64,000 bases of DNA from Shewanella japonica (GCF_002075795.1 NZ_CP020472.1:851001-915000), one strand, 5' to 3'; counted from the stretch's first letter, positions 56,587 through 64,000 are shown. Notes: generated from the sequence alone by a model not told the origin. Translations and numbers: made by a program.

Positions 56587-57270
56587 TTATGAACTGCGAG
56601 CTAACATTAGCTCTAGGCGAGAGCCTACACGCTCAGCTAGATCAGCCAAGCCTCCAACCCATTCGATGATCTTGTACATAAACATGACATCGACAGGATT
56701 CAAATCTGCTTCCAAGCTTAGTAGTAAACGACGTACTTGGATCTGCAAATCATCAGAATCAGCTTCAATTAGATCTAATTCATTGATCATCTTGGCTACT
56801 AATTCGACTTCACGACCACGGAAACCTGTTTCAAGAAGGTCATCGAGTTCGTTAATTGCTTGCTTAGCAAGAGAGACAGCATCTAAACAACGTTTGAGGT
56901 AAGCATTAAACGGTGCTTGAACTGGTTGAGGGAACACTAATTGGCGACCGATAATACGGCCTGAGATGTCTTTAGCTTTGTTGGCAATTTTGTCTTGCTG
57001 AGTTAACAACTCAAGCAAGTCAGTACGCTCAACTGGCATAAACAACCCACTAGGAAGGGTGAGACGGATTTCACGCTTTAGCGCGTCAGCGTCATTTTCT
57101 AATAAGCTAATTTGCTTACGAACACTTACAGCTTTATCCCAATCTCCAGCAGTGGTTGCTTCAAAGAATGGTACGAGTAAAGATGCACATTCGTGCACTT
57201 TATCTATATGCTGTTCTAATGGTTTAAGGGGTGATTTTGCAAACACACCTAAAATAGAGTTTACTGGCAT
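56587..57270 (-). CDS. DUF47 (TIGR00153) PhoU-like Pit accessory protein
   Basis: A 227-residue all-helical protein from ATG 57268-57270 (MPVNSILGVFAKSPLKPL), with AGGT about 8 nt upstream. A nine-codon extension is unlikely, because the family begins with MPVNSI. Typical phrases are LLELLTQQDKIANKAKDISG and ELDLIEADSDDLQIQVRRLL. DUF47 proteins are related to PhoU, are encoded with Pit transporters and are thought to regulate phosphate uptake. It is the first gene of the two-gene unit with pitA. Confidence 0.9.
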   Translation of the reverse strand: MPVNSILGVFAKSPLKPLEQHIDKVHECASLLVPFFEATTAGDWDKAVSVRKQISLLENDADALKREIRLTLPSGLFMPVERTDLLELLTQQDKIANKAKDISGRIIGRQLVFPQPVQAPFNAYLKRCLDAVSLAKQAINELDDLLETGFRGREVELVAKMINELDLIEADSDDLQIQVRRLLLSLEADLNPVDVMFMYKIIEWVGGLADLAERVGSRLELMLARSS

Positions 57271-57494
57271 TGCGGTTAACCTATTTAATGATTCCAATGT
57301 TGGAAAAACGGGCGCATGTTACCTCAAGCGTCCGCATAATGAAACTGTGTTTTTAATTTAATCTACAGTTAATACGGCTCAGTATATAGAACTGAGTTGC
57401 GCAATCCTAAGGGATTTTTATGACAGAAATGTGACATTGTGAATTTATTATGACGCATTGATGAAGATTTAATGACAAGATGAGTAGAAAGTCA

Positions 57495-58976
57495 ATGGAC
57501 GCAGAGATTGAACTTAAGCTGTTTATGCAGTCGCAACACAATGATTTGCTTGTTAAATTACTTAACGGAATGAGTGATTCAACACCACAAAATATCACAA
57601 GTTTAACAAATAAATATTTTGATACAGCCAAGTTACAACTTCGCAGCTGGAAAATGGGCTTGCGTATCAGAAAGGGTGAAAATTTCACCGAGCAAACCAT
57701 TAAAACAGCTGGAACAGTTTCGGGGGGGATTCACTCTCGACCTGAATATAATGTGCCGCTTTCCCAAGATAAACCCGAGTTGGCGCTTTTTCCGAAAGAA
57801 GTATGGCCTGAAGAAGCGGATATTGATGCGCTACAAGCTGAGTTAACCTGCGTATTTGAAACGAACTTTACCCGTCAGGCATGGCACATATACATTGAAG
57901 GCAGTTTAGTTGAAGTGGCGTTTGATGTTGGAAAAGTGATCGCAAATGGAGAGGTTGATCCGATTTGCGAGATTGAGTTTGAATTACTGGCTGGAGAGAC
58001 ATCGGCGTTACTGCACCTTGCAATTGAAGTTGCTAAGCATATACCTGTCCGTTTAGGTAAGGCGAGTAAAGCGCAACGCGGCTATCATTTAGCAGGACAC
58101 TTACCTGCCATAGCACTAGAACAGATTGATTATATTTGTTTGCCTACTGATAAAAGCTTATCTAAAACATTAGAGGTGTTACTTGAAACTGGTATTGAGC
58201 GCTGGCAGGTTATAGAAGCCTTACTTATTGATACCAATGATATTGTTCAACAAGCAAAATTATGGAGTCAGCTCAGAGCATGTGTCAGGTTATTAAGATT
58301 AACCTTGATGCAATTTGGCTTACTTAATAGCGATGTATTAACCCACTTTGATGTGATTGAACAAAAATTACAATTTATCGAGCCACTGCAAAGTTTGAGC
58401 TTATTACTCGATGAGCCACAAAAGTTGCTGGGCAAACGCATCGATAAAACTCAAATCATTCCACTCGTGCAGCAAAGCGTCAATGAGTTGGTTTTAAACC
58501 AACGATTAAGCTGTTTATGGCAACTGCCTGAATACGGCCAATTACAATTGGCACTGGTTGAGTTGTTACTAAAAACCGCGAATGGGAGCCACCAATTAGT
58601 TGATTATCCCGAATTAGGTTTATTTGCTAATCATCTTCAGCAGGACTCTTGGCAAAAAATTGTTGATTTAATGCCAATATCTGCGGCAATGGACAGTTTA
58701 GATTATCAACAAGTCGCACAAGGGTTAGATGAAAGTATTTTGGTCGGTTTTGCTTATGGCGAGCTGTACCAATCTGATGATCGAGAAGCATTTAGAGCGC
58801 CATGGCAAGATCTGGCATTAGGTATTCAAACGTTAGGTTGCTATCAGCTTTTAGCTAAATTAACTGAGCAAAGTGAAGTGGATATCAGCGATTGGCTTCA
58901 AGACAAAGAAGCCAGTTTACTCTTTGCAATGGAGCACTCACGTAAAAGCGCGCTTAATAATCAGCCTTATTGGTAA
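57495..58976 (+). CDS. ygiF: CYTH-CHAD inorganic triphosphatase YgiF
   Basis: YgiF hydrolyses tripolyphosphate. The protein has 493 residues from ATG 57495 (MDAEIELKLFM), the expected opening of the CYTH ExExK motif (EIELK). The earlier ATG at 57480 adds five residues. The N-terminal CYTH tunnel domain shows MGLRIRKGENFTEQTIKTAG, GGIHSRPEYNVPLS and ICEIEFELLAGE, close to E. coli YgiF. The C-terminal half is a helical CHAD domain (HQLVDYPELGLF region), known to bind polyphosphate. It is divergent from the DUF47-pitA unit, so three phosphate-related genes sit together. Confidence 0.93.
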   Translation: MDAEIELKLFMQSQHNDLLVKLLNGMSDSTPQNITSLTNKYFDTAKLQLRSWKMGLRIRKGENFTEQTIKTAGTVSGGIHSRPEYNVPLSQDKPELALFPKEVWPEEADIDALQAELTCVFETNFTRQAWHIYIEGSLVEVAFDVGKVIANGEVDPICEIEFELLAGETSALLHLAIEVAKHIPVRLGKASKAQRGYHLAGHLPAIALEQIDYICLPTDKSLSKTLEVLLETGIERWQVIEALLIDTNDIVQQAKLWSQLRACVRLLRLTLMQFGLLNSDVLTHFDVIEQKLQFIEPLQSLSLLLDEPQKLLGKRIDKTQIIPLVQQSVNELVLNQRLSCLWQLPEYGQLQLALVELLLKTANGSHQLVDYPELGLFANHLQQDSWQKIVDLMPISAAMDSLDYQQVAQGLDESILVGFAYGELYQSDDREAFRAPWQDLALGIQTLGCYQLLAKLTEQSEVDISDWLQDKEASLLFAMEHSRKSALNNQPYW

Positions 58977-58993
58977 GCATTGGATTAGCGCCC

Positions 58994-59025
58994 AAAAAAA
59001 ACCTATCATTACGATAGGTTTTTTT
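58994..59025. terminator. Bidirectional terminator between ygiF and the K+ channel gene
   Basis: AACCTATC and GATAGGTT form an 8-bp stem with a 5-nt loop, flanked by an A-run on one side and a T-run on the other; it serves the two convergent genes. Confidence 0.88.
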
Positions 59026-59037
59026 ATGTCACTTGCG

Positions 59038-59862
59038 CTATTCACGAGTCTTGTTTTGTTGATTAAGTTCTTCCCGTAATCGACTGATTTCAGCTAACAT
59101 GACTTGCTGGTTTTGCTCCATTTGCTGCTGATTTTCTTCCATTCTCAATAAGGCTTTTTCAAGTTCAAATTTAATTTCTTTCTTATTATTCTCGCTACGT
59201 TCATGGTCATCTGGTGCGACAAAGACTGAGGCCATGTAGCCCGATATCACACCAAAAAAGCTTACGCCACTCATAATAACAAGGGCGCCAACGACATGCC
59301 CCACAGTGCTTACAGGGTAGTAATCTCCATATCCCACGGTTGAAATGGTAACCAAGGTCCACCAAATGGCTTGTTCAGCGGTCTCTATATTAGCGCCTTC
59401 AGTACCTGCTTCAACCAATAAGATGACAATAGAGGCAGTGGTTAAAATGAAGACCATTGCTAACAACAAGCTCGCTAAAGTGGTTTGTTTGCGTTGTCTA
59501 ATCAGTGGAATAATTAAGGTGCGACTAACACGTATTAAGCGTATAACCCGAAGAATTTGGAATACACGCGCAATACGCAGTGCTTCAATGGCGGGAATAC
59601 TGGCAACGAAGTCAATCCAATGATGTTGAAGATAGAATTTCTTGTTGTTGGCTTTTATGAGACCGTAAAAAAAACGCGACATAAAAATCATACAAATACT
59701 GAGATCGATAAACAGTAATAGCCTGCGTGTTTCTGCGTCAACGTTTCCAAATGTCAGGATTAGCACCACGATGACAGAGAACAGCGACAGGATCATCATA
59801 GCTAAGTCAAAAGGGCTCGGGCCATTTACTGCTTTTAGTGACCAACGTTTTTTTTCGATCAT
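59038..59862 (-). CDS. Voltage-gated-type potassium channel
   Basis: A 274-residue six-helix cation channel from ATG 59860-59862 (MIEKKRWSLKAVNGPSPFD) with GGA upstream; an extension of 15 codons is less likely. An S4-like helix carries regularly spaced Arg (RIARVFQILRVIRLIRVSR). The pore has the K+ selectivity filter TVGYGD in TLVTISTVGYGDYYPV. A C-terminal tail forms a Gln/Glu-rich coiled coil (RMEENQQQMEQNQQVML). This fits bacterial KvAP/Kch-like channels. It lies after the YjfI/PspA operon but a terminator separates them, so it probably has its own promoter, although functional linkage to envelope stress is possible. Confidence 0.9.
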   Translation of the reverse strand: MIEKKRWSLKAVNGPSPFDLAMMILSLFSVIVVLILTFGNVDAETRRLLLFIDLSICMIFMSRFFYGLIKANNKKFYLQHHWIDFVASIPAIEALRIARVFQILRVIRLIRVSRTLIIPLIRQRKQTTLASLLLAMVFILTTASIVILLVEAGTEGANIETAEQAIWWTLVTISTVGYGDYYPVSTVGHVVGALVIMSGVSFFGVISGYMASVFVAPDDHERSENNKKEIKFELEKALLRMEENQQQMEQNQQVMLAEISRLREELNQQNKTRE

Positions 59863-59935
59863 AGTAAAATCCGTTTTGAGAATATTGCGTTGTGGTGATG
59901 CTAACAATGTAACCTTTTAGAGACAATCTAAAGGT

Positions 59936-59964
59936 ATAAAAAAACACGCCAAAGGGCGTGTTTT
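59936..59964 (-). terminator. Terminator ending the DUF2170-PspA operon
   Basis: AAAACACGCC and GGCGTGTTTT form a perfect 10-bp stem with loop AAAG; on the minus strand a T-run follows. It lies 23 bp past the stop of the 107-residue protein gene and before the channel gene. Confidence 0.92.
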
Positions 59965-59986
59965 GCGTATAGGTTGGTTGTAGTGC

Positions 59987-60310
59987 TTATTCATCAACAA
60001 ATTGAACTAAATCATCTAGCACACGTTTTTTGATTTCTAGCTGAGCATCAGCTTCTAAACCATATCTGTGTGCCAAAATTGCATAGTCATCTTGGCTTAA
60101 TGACACTGTTAACCTTGGACGCTTAGGGCGTTTAGTCACTTCTAAGCCTAGGATTGAGCGAATTTGATCTGAAGGGCTAACACCTGCATCTAGCGCTGCT
60201 TTACGAATTAAGTATTGGAACTTTTCATCGAGGTCAAAAGCCACTTGTGTTGCTTTTGCTGCTTGCTGATTTTTAATCCATGTATCTGGTAATGATTTAC
60301 CTTTACTCAT
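59987..60310 (-). CDS. 107-residue protein with two ribbon-helix-helix-like repeats
   Basis: I do not recognise this protein from a named family. It has two similar halves. The first is a beta-like segment TQVAFDLDEKFQYLIRKAA followed by LDAGVSPSDQIRSILG. The second is RLTVSLSQDDYAILAHRYGL followed by DAQLEIKKRVLDDLVQFV. Each looks like strand-helix-turn-helix, the layout of a ribbon-helix-helix (MetJ/Arc) DNA-binding unit, joined by a basic linker (VTKRPKRPR). It is last in the DUF2170-PspA-DUF2491 operon, 30 bp after the DUF2491 gene, and just before the terminator. A role as the operon's regulator is an inference; it might instead be a structural partner. Confidence 0.6.
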   Translation of the reverse strand: MSKGKSLPDTWIKNQQAAKATQVAFDLDEKFQYLIRKAALDAGVSPSDQIRSILGLEVTKRPKRPRLTVSLSQDDYAILAHRYGLEADAQLEIKKRVLDDLVQFVDE

Positions 60311-60340
60311 GTCAGGTGTTACTCCTTTATACTGCCAGTG

Positions 60341-60997
60341 TTAACTCGCTGGCCAAAACTCACGAATGTCAGTTACTGGGCGGTACAGTGTTAACATGAC
60401 ATCGGTTTCGCCACCTTCGTAGACCTCAATATCGACAGCCTGAGAATCTTCATTATTGACTAAAGAATAGCTTTCAAAGGCATTTCCGCGATGTTGACTG
60501 CTATCATCTTGAGGTGGTTTTTGGCCACGATAATCTTCACGGTGGAAGTATCCAAAACAACCAAACTCTACTTGATGGTATGCGCTAGCAAGCCAACGTC
60601 CGTATTCGCTATCTAACTCATTCGACAATGAAAGTGTCGTGAGCTCTACATTGCCTGGTTCTTCAAATATTTGGCTAAACTGCTCCAAGTCAAACAGCTG
60701 CTCTACCACCGCTCGGTTTACTTTGATTGAAAAACTCAAGTAAGCCTCATCTTCTTGATGATACGAGAGATAAATTGCAGTACCGCTGTGGCCTCTAAGT
60801 AACCACTCACATTGCTGAGAGCGCTCATACTCATAAGTATGGACTTCTTCAACTTTAAGCTGCTGCCCACGTAGTTGCTCAGGTAAAGCAAAGCTATCAT
60901 CAAGGGAGATCATATCTCCCTTGAGTAACTTGTTCACATGGTCAAGCTGACGTTTTGGGGCTTCTTTCTTGCCGAAAAGGCCACTTAGAAATCCCAT
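60341..60997 (-). CDS. yjfK: DUF2491 protein (YjfK-like)
   Basis: A 218-residue soluble protein that begins MGFLSGLFGKKEAPKRQ and has LKGDMISLDDSFALPEQLRG, GTAIYLSYHQEDEAYLSFSIK, and RPVTDIREFWPAS at the end. These fit DUF2491, the family of E. coli YjfK. Function is unknown. It is encoded 7 bp after the PspA-like gene, as in E. coli yjfIJK, and is likely to act with it in envelope homeostasis. Confidence 0.82.
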   Translation of the reverse strand: MGFLSGLFGKKEAPKRQLDHVNKLLKGDMISLDDSFALPEQLRGQQLKVEEVHTYEYERSQQCEWLLRGHSGTAIYLSYHQEDEAYLSFSIKVNRAVVEQLFDLEQFSQIFEEPGNVELTTLSLSNELDSEYGRWLASAYHQVEFGCFGYFHREDYRGQKPPQDDSSQHRGNAFESYSLVNNEDSQAVDIEVYEGGETDVMLTLYRPVTDIREFWPAS

Positions 60998-61004
60998 AGC
61001 TTAA

Positions 61005-61694
61005 TTAACCTTTTTTCGCTTTAAGGCGATCAAGTACTGCATTAGCACTAGACTTTTGCTCACCAATGCCTGCTTCAGCCAGCTTGGCATGTAATGACTT
61101 ATCGCTGTTTTCTTCAGCTAATGCTTCAGAGGCTTGTAAGCGATCATCGAATGATTGCTGACGTGCTTTGATGCGCTCTAAAGAATCTTTCGCATTCATT
61201 AGCTTCGAGTTACTTGACGCAAATGAGTCAGTAATCGTGGCAGTGGCTTTTTGAACACTTTCAGTGGTTTTCACCATGCTCAGCTGACGCTGGTAATCCG
61301 TTAACTGACGTTCAGTTTTCTTAACTAAATCTTTAAGGCGAACGGCATGAGCAGAAAAGCTTGCGTTAGCGGCTTCTTGGTCAGCGAGTTCTTGATCCAG
61401 TTGAGCAATCTTTTCAGCAACTTCGATAGCCAAAGCTTCGTTGTCTTTTTCAAGCGCTTGTGTAGCGTAACCTTCGTGCTCAGTGATGCTGCGTTTTAAG
61501 CGGTCAACTTCACGGCTAGCTTGCATCTCTTTCGCCATTACGTCAGTTAATTCACGCTTAGCTTTGGTTAAATGCTTTTCTGCATCACGGATTTCTTGTT
61601 CAAAAATACGGGTAGAATTTGCATCGACAATGTTTTGGCCGACTTCATTAGCACCGCCGCGAAACGCCGTTAAAATTTTATTTAAAATGCCCAT
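61005..61694 (-). CDS. yjfJ: PspA/IM30-family protein (YjfJ-like)
   Basis: The protein has 229 residues, almost entirely a long helical coiled coil (GILNKILTAFRGGANEVGQN at the amphipathic N-terminus, then heptad-rich helices to about 205). This is the PspA/Vipp1/ESCRT-III architecture, which binds anionic membranes and forms rods or rings that stabilise them. PspF, PspB and PspC are not nearby; the neighbours are DUF2170 and DUF2491 proteins, which marks it as the YjfJ branch and not the classic phage-shock PspA. It starts 11 bp after the DUF2170 gene. Confidence 0.9.
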   Translation of the reverse strand: MGILNKILTAFRGGANEVGQNIVDANSTRIFEQEIRDAEKHLTKAKRELTDVMAKEMQASREVDRLKRSITEHEGYATQALEKDNEALAIEVAEKIAQLDQELADQEAANASFSAHAVRLKDLVKKTERQLTDYQRQLSMVKTTESVQKATATITDSFASSNSKLMNAKDSLERIKARQQSFDDRLQASEALAEENSDKSLHAKLAEAGIGEQKSSANAVLDRLKAKKG

Positions 61695-61704
61695 GTGTGG
61701 CTCC

Positions 61705-62118
61705 TTACTTCAAAAATTCGACGAGTTCGTCGATGACTTCTAAACAGTTATCAGACAATACTGATAATTCTTGTTCAATCTCTTCCATGCTTGAGGTGAC
61801 TGAAAGTGCACCGTAAACCACATATTTATCGTCAATTTTTGCAAATGATGATAGTGGCATTGGAATGTTTAACTCCAACATGGTTTCAAACATTTGAGTG
61901 CGAGTTTCTTCTTTCACTTCGCTCTCATCCCATAAGTAACTGATACACAAAACTTGGTTGTCAGTTACTGATACAAATACTGGTAACTCTTCGCGACCAG
62001 CAACGTTGACTTGTAACACCTCAACATCACCATCAATTGGGAAACAATCAAACTTCAACCCTGTGTGGCTCTCATCGCCTAGTTCAGTTAAGTGGTTAGC
62101 AATCTTATGGATATTCAT
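61705..62118 (-). CDS. yjfI: DUF2170 protein (YjfI-like)
   Basis: The protein has 137 residues. I start at ATG 62116-62118 (MNIHKIANHLTELG), which has AAGGA 6 nt upstream; a six-codon extension would overlap the operator and has no ribosome site. The body resembles a type III secretion chaperone-like fold (KFDCFPIDGDVEVLQVNVAGREELPVF, MFETMLELNIPMPLSSFAKI), with a conserved acidic end (VIDELVEFLK). DUF2170 is the family of E. coli YjfI and always travels with the PspA-like YjfJ. It is the first gene of the operon. Confidence 0.85.
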   Translation of the reverse strand: MNIHKIANHLTELGDESHTGLKFDCFPIDGDVEVLQVNVAGREELPVFVSVTDNQVLCISYLWDESEVKEETRTQMFETMLELNIPMPLSSFAKIDDKYVVYGALSVTSSMEEIEQELSVLSDNCLEVIDELVEFLK

Positions 62119-62131
62119 ATTTGTCCTTATT

Positions 62132-62180
62132 GACATATTATGTCTTAGGTTTCAAAGATAGCACTTAGACATATTATGTC
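62132..62180. promoter_or_regulatory. Two identical palindromic operators at the yjfIJK-type promoter
   Basis: GACATATTATGTC occurs at 62132-62144 and at 62168-62180. Each is a perfect inverted repeat (GACATA and TATGTC around one base), and they are 36 bp apart. The outer copy overlaps the -35 element and the inner copy covers about +4 to +16 of the transcript. This is the geometry of repression by a dimeric regulator binding two sites. Confidence 0.75.
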
Positions 62181-62182
62181 AA
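62155..62182 (-). promoter_or_regulatory. Sigma70-like promoter of the DUF2170-PspA operon
   Basis: On the minus strand a perfect -35 TTGACA (62177-62182) is followed after 16 bp by TATCTT (62155-62160). The expected start is near 62148, giving a 30-nt leader with AAGGA before the DUF2170 ATG. The -35 lies 18 bp beyond the stop of the spermidine-synthase-like gene. Confidence 0.65.
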
Positions 62183-62199
62183 GGCTATTCTTTATTAGA

Positions 62200-63948
62200 T
62201 TAAAAAAGATTCATCCCTTGGTTATCAGACCAAGACGCTAAGTGATAATGGTAAAGCTGTAATGAGCCAATTTTATTGGTCTTAATCTTATCTTTATCGT
62301 CATAAAAGTTGCCAGGAAACTCAAAAGCACCATGAATTAAGCCCGGTGTTAACCAGTCTTCTTCTATTGGCAGTGGCTGATTATGGGCTAAACGAGACTT
62401 GGCATCTTTTCCTGCGCGAGTTGCGATACTCCAGCCCCATTCACCAAAACTTGGCACATTATGATGATATTGCTGTACGGTAAAACCAGCCGATTCTATG
62501 GTTTTTCCGACAGAAATGAATGCCTGCTGCGCATGATATGGGGAGGTAGATTGTACTGTCATAGCGCCATCGGCGCTCAATAATTCAGCGAGCTTTCGAT
62601 AAAATAAATCAGAGTATAGTTTGTTGAGATCGGGGTGACTTGGATCTGGAAGATCCACGATGATGACATCAAACTTCTGATTCTCTTTAATCAGGTTATC
62701 TACGCCATTAAATGCGTCATCGAACACCAAGTTGACTCTAGGGTCATTTAACGCATTGCCATTAAGTGACAGCATAGCTTGGCTGACATGGGCTGGCATT
62801 TTTTCATCAGGGGCTGTAAATAACTCGACTAATTTCTCGTCTAAGTCCATTAAGGTGACCGACTTAGGTTGCCATTTGAACACTTGCTTAAGGCCTAACC
62901 CATCTCCACCACCAATGATGAGTACCTTGTCTTGTCTAGCACTGGCTGCCATCGTTGGGTGTACTAAAAAGCTGTGATAAATATGCTCATCAATGCTGGA
63001 GAACTGCAAACGGCCATTAATATAAAGAGAGTAGACAGGTTCTTGGCCATTACCACGTAAGCGTTCAGTAAAGGTTAATTGCTGAAAACGGGTCGCTTCG
63101 GCATAAACAACCTTGTCTTTGTACAATAAATTATTGAAGTTTTGTTCCCAACTTGGGCCGTGCATCGCCAATAGCACCAGTACACCACTGGCAACAAAGT
63201 GACCAATAAGAATCAATTTAGCCCAGCGAATTTGTTGCCAAAAACGCCATATAAAAACAAATCCTGCCAATAAGTTAACACTGGCAGTTAATGCTGCTGC
63301 TAACTGAATGTCTAGCGAGAGCATAAACATTACCCATATTGCAGCGCCTGCACCAGCGCCGATGTAGTCAGCACCATAAATGGTACCAGCATTATGGAGA
63401 AGGTGTTCTTCAGATAGGGATTGGCGAACTCGAGCGATGAGTGGAATTTCCATACCAATCATCAAGCCTAAAATGACGCCCCAAATATAAGGTAAATACT
63501 CACTGAGATTTTGTAGTGTCCCGATAAAACCGCCATCAGGAATATGATCGGGTGGCAGGCCTAATGTGTTGGCGATTATCAAGGGTAATTGCTGGCCAAA
63601 ACCAATAACGGCCGCTGTGATTAAAATGGCGAGCGAACCGCAAAAAGCGACGGTGAGTTCAAGCAAGGCGAAACCGGTAAACGTACAGCGAATTTTACGG
63701 GCGGCAAAAGCGCCAATACCCATAGATACGATCATAATGCCAATCATGGTATAAATCGCAGCTTCTAGTGCGCCAAGAATGCGGCCTGCATAGTGAGATA
63801 ATAGGTATTCGTAGATAAGACCGCAGCCTGCAAGTAGCGCCATGATGCCCAGTAAAAGGGCATCATCGAACCATGCTAAGCTGCGTTTAGAAGGACTGCT
63901 TTGCTTGTTGCTGCCCTCCTGGCCATGTTCAAGCAAAGTATTATTCAT
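62200..63948 (-). CDS. Membrane-fused spermidine-synthase-like protein
   Basis: A 582-residue protein with two parts. The N-terminal 260 residues hold about seven membrane helices (for example LLGIMALLAGCGLIYEYLLS, MIGIMIVSMGIGAFAARK and GADYIGAGAGAAIWVMF). The C-terminal part, from about 280, is a SpeE-type aminopropyltransferase domain. It has the nucleotide-binding loop VLIIGGGDGLGLKQV, VTLMDLDEKLVELF and the catalytic-region Asp in VIIVDLPDPSHPDLNKLYS. Soluble SpeE moves an aminopropyl group from decarboxylated SAM to putrescine. Membrane-fused forms occur next to DUF350 and PspA-type genes and may modify a membrane-bound substrate. It starts 4 bp after the DUF350 stop. Confidence 0.87.
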   Translation of the reverse strand: MNNTLLEHGQEGSNKQSSPSKRSLAWFDDALLLGIMALLAGCGLIYEYLLSHYAGRILGALEAAIYTMIGIMIVSMGIGAFAARKIRCTFTGFALLELTVAFCGSLAILITAAVIGFGQQLPLIIANTLGLPPDHIPDGGFIGTLQNLSEYLPYIWGVILGLMIGMEIPLIARVRQSLSEEHLLHNAGTIYGADYIGAGAGAAIWVMFMLSLDIQLAAALTASVNLLAGFVFIWRFWQQIRWAKLILIGHFVASGVLVLLAMHGPSWEQNFNNLLYKDKVVYAEATRFQQLTFTERLRGNGQEPVYSLYINGRLQFSSIDEHIYHSFLVHPTMAASARQDKVLIIGGGDGLGLKQVFKWQPKSVTLMDLDEKLVELFTAPDEKMPAHVSQAMLSLNGNALNDPRVNLVFDDAFNGVDNLIKENQKFDVIIVDLPDPSHPDLNKLYSDLFYRKLAELLSADGAMTVQSTSPYHAQQAFISVGKTIESAGFTVQQYHHNVPSFGEWGWSIATRAGKDAKSRLAHNQPLPIEEDWLTPGLIHGAFEFPGNFYDDKDKIKTNKIGSLQLYHYHLASWSDNQGMNLF

Positions 63949-63952
63949 TGAA

Positions 63953-64000
63953 TTAAGCCATTAATGCCGCAAGAATAAGTGCGATACCAATACTGATAGC
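63953..64000 (-). CDS. DUF350 membrane protein, C-terminal end only (cut by window edge)
   Basis: Only the last 15 codons are visible (AISIGIALILAALMA, then TAA at 63953-63955). A hydrophobic helix ending this way, placed directly before a membrane-fused SpeE gene and a YjfI/YjfJ/YjfK-type operon, fits the DUF350 protein YjfL. The stop is 4 bp before the next ATG, so the two are probably one transcript. The call leans mostly on context. Confidence 0.5.
   Translation of the reverse strand, partial: AISIGIALILAALMA

Overview
The window reads as chromosome from a marine gammaproteobacterium, very probably Shewanella (Alteromonadales). The grounds are a low-GC, gene-dense sequence, a single-chain AccA/AccD/AccC/BCCP protein beside a second EF-G, an adjacent nap locus, a CsgD-type regulator facing a long curlin beside a subtilase, and E. 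coli-like blocks such as sprT-endA-rsmE-gshB and ygiF/ygiM. This is inferred from gene content and remembered family knowledge; no search was run. No rRNA, tRNA, IS element, prophage or CRISPR array was seen.

Layout. 1-8.2 kb, minus strand: the start of a FapA/DUF342 protein, rsmC, a secreted alkaline phosphatase, gshB-rsmE-endA-sprT, and an exported pyroglutamyl-peptidase-like protein whose nucleophile Cys appears to be Ser. 8.2-16.4 kb: a LysR regulator divergent from the giant acetyl-CoA carboxylase-like protein, then EF-G 2. 16.7-20 kb: a minimal nap locus (napA-napB, no napD/G/H) with NarP-like and CRP-like sites upstream. 20.2-24.7 kb: an ABC/FtsX/AttH-lipocalin operon with overlapping reading frames. 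25.1-31.5 kb: a five-PAS hybrid kinase followed by its probable partner, a REC-HD-GYP c-di-GMP phosphodiesterase. 31.6-34.7 kb: ygfZ, serA, yjdF-like. 34.9-40.4 kb: csgD-like, a 512-residue curlin and a subtilase with P and PKD domains. 40.5-47.4 kb: a hotdog thioesterase, a small membrane protein, catalase (preceded by a 15-codon ORF), tyrP and an S46 peptidase. 47.4-53.8 kb: an RluF-like synthase, a DUF998-like membrane protein, an NhaC-family transporter with tandem MetJ boxes on its promoter (probable MetT methionine transporter), and a bifunctional PutA. 54.5-59 kb: ygiM, pitA with its DUF47 partner, ygiF. 59-64 kb: a K+ channel and a YjfI/PspA/YjfK-type envelope operon preceded by a membrane-fused spermidine-synthase-like protein and a DUF350 protein.

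The most interesting region is 59.9-64 kb. The DUF2170-PspA-DUF2491 operon has a sigma70-like promoter bracketed by two identical 13-bp palindromes (GACATA-N-TATGTC, 36 bp apart). Its last gene encodes a 107-residue protein that looks like two fused ribbon-helix-helix units, so it may be the operon's own regulator. Other leads are the MetJ operator on the NhaC-type transporter, the reduced nap locus with a near-consensus NarP 7-2-7 site, the Cys-to-Ser pyroglutamyl-peptidase relative, the leader ORF before catalase, and an orphan terminator hairpin that could end a small RNA.
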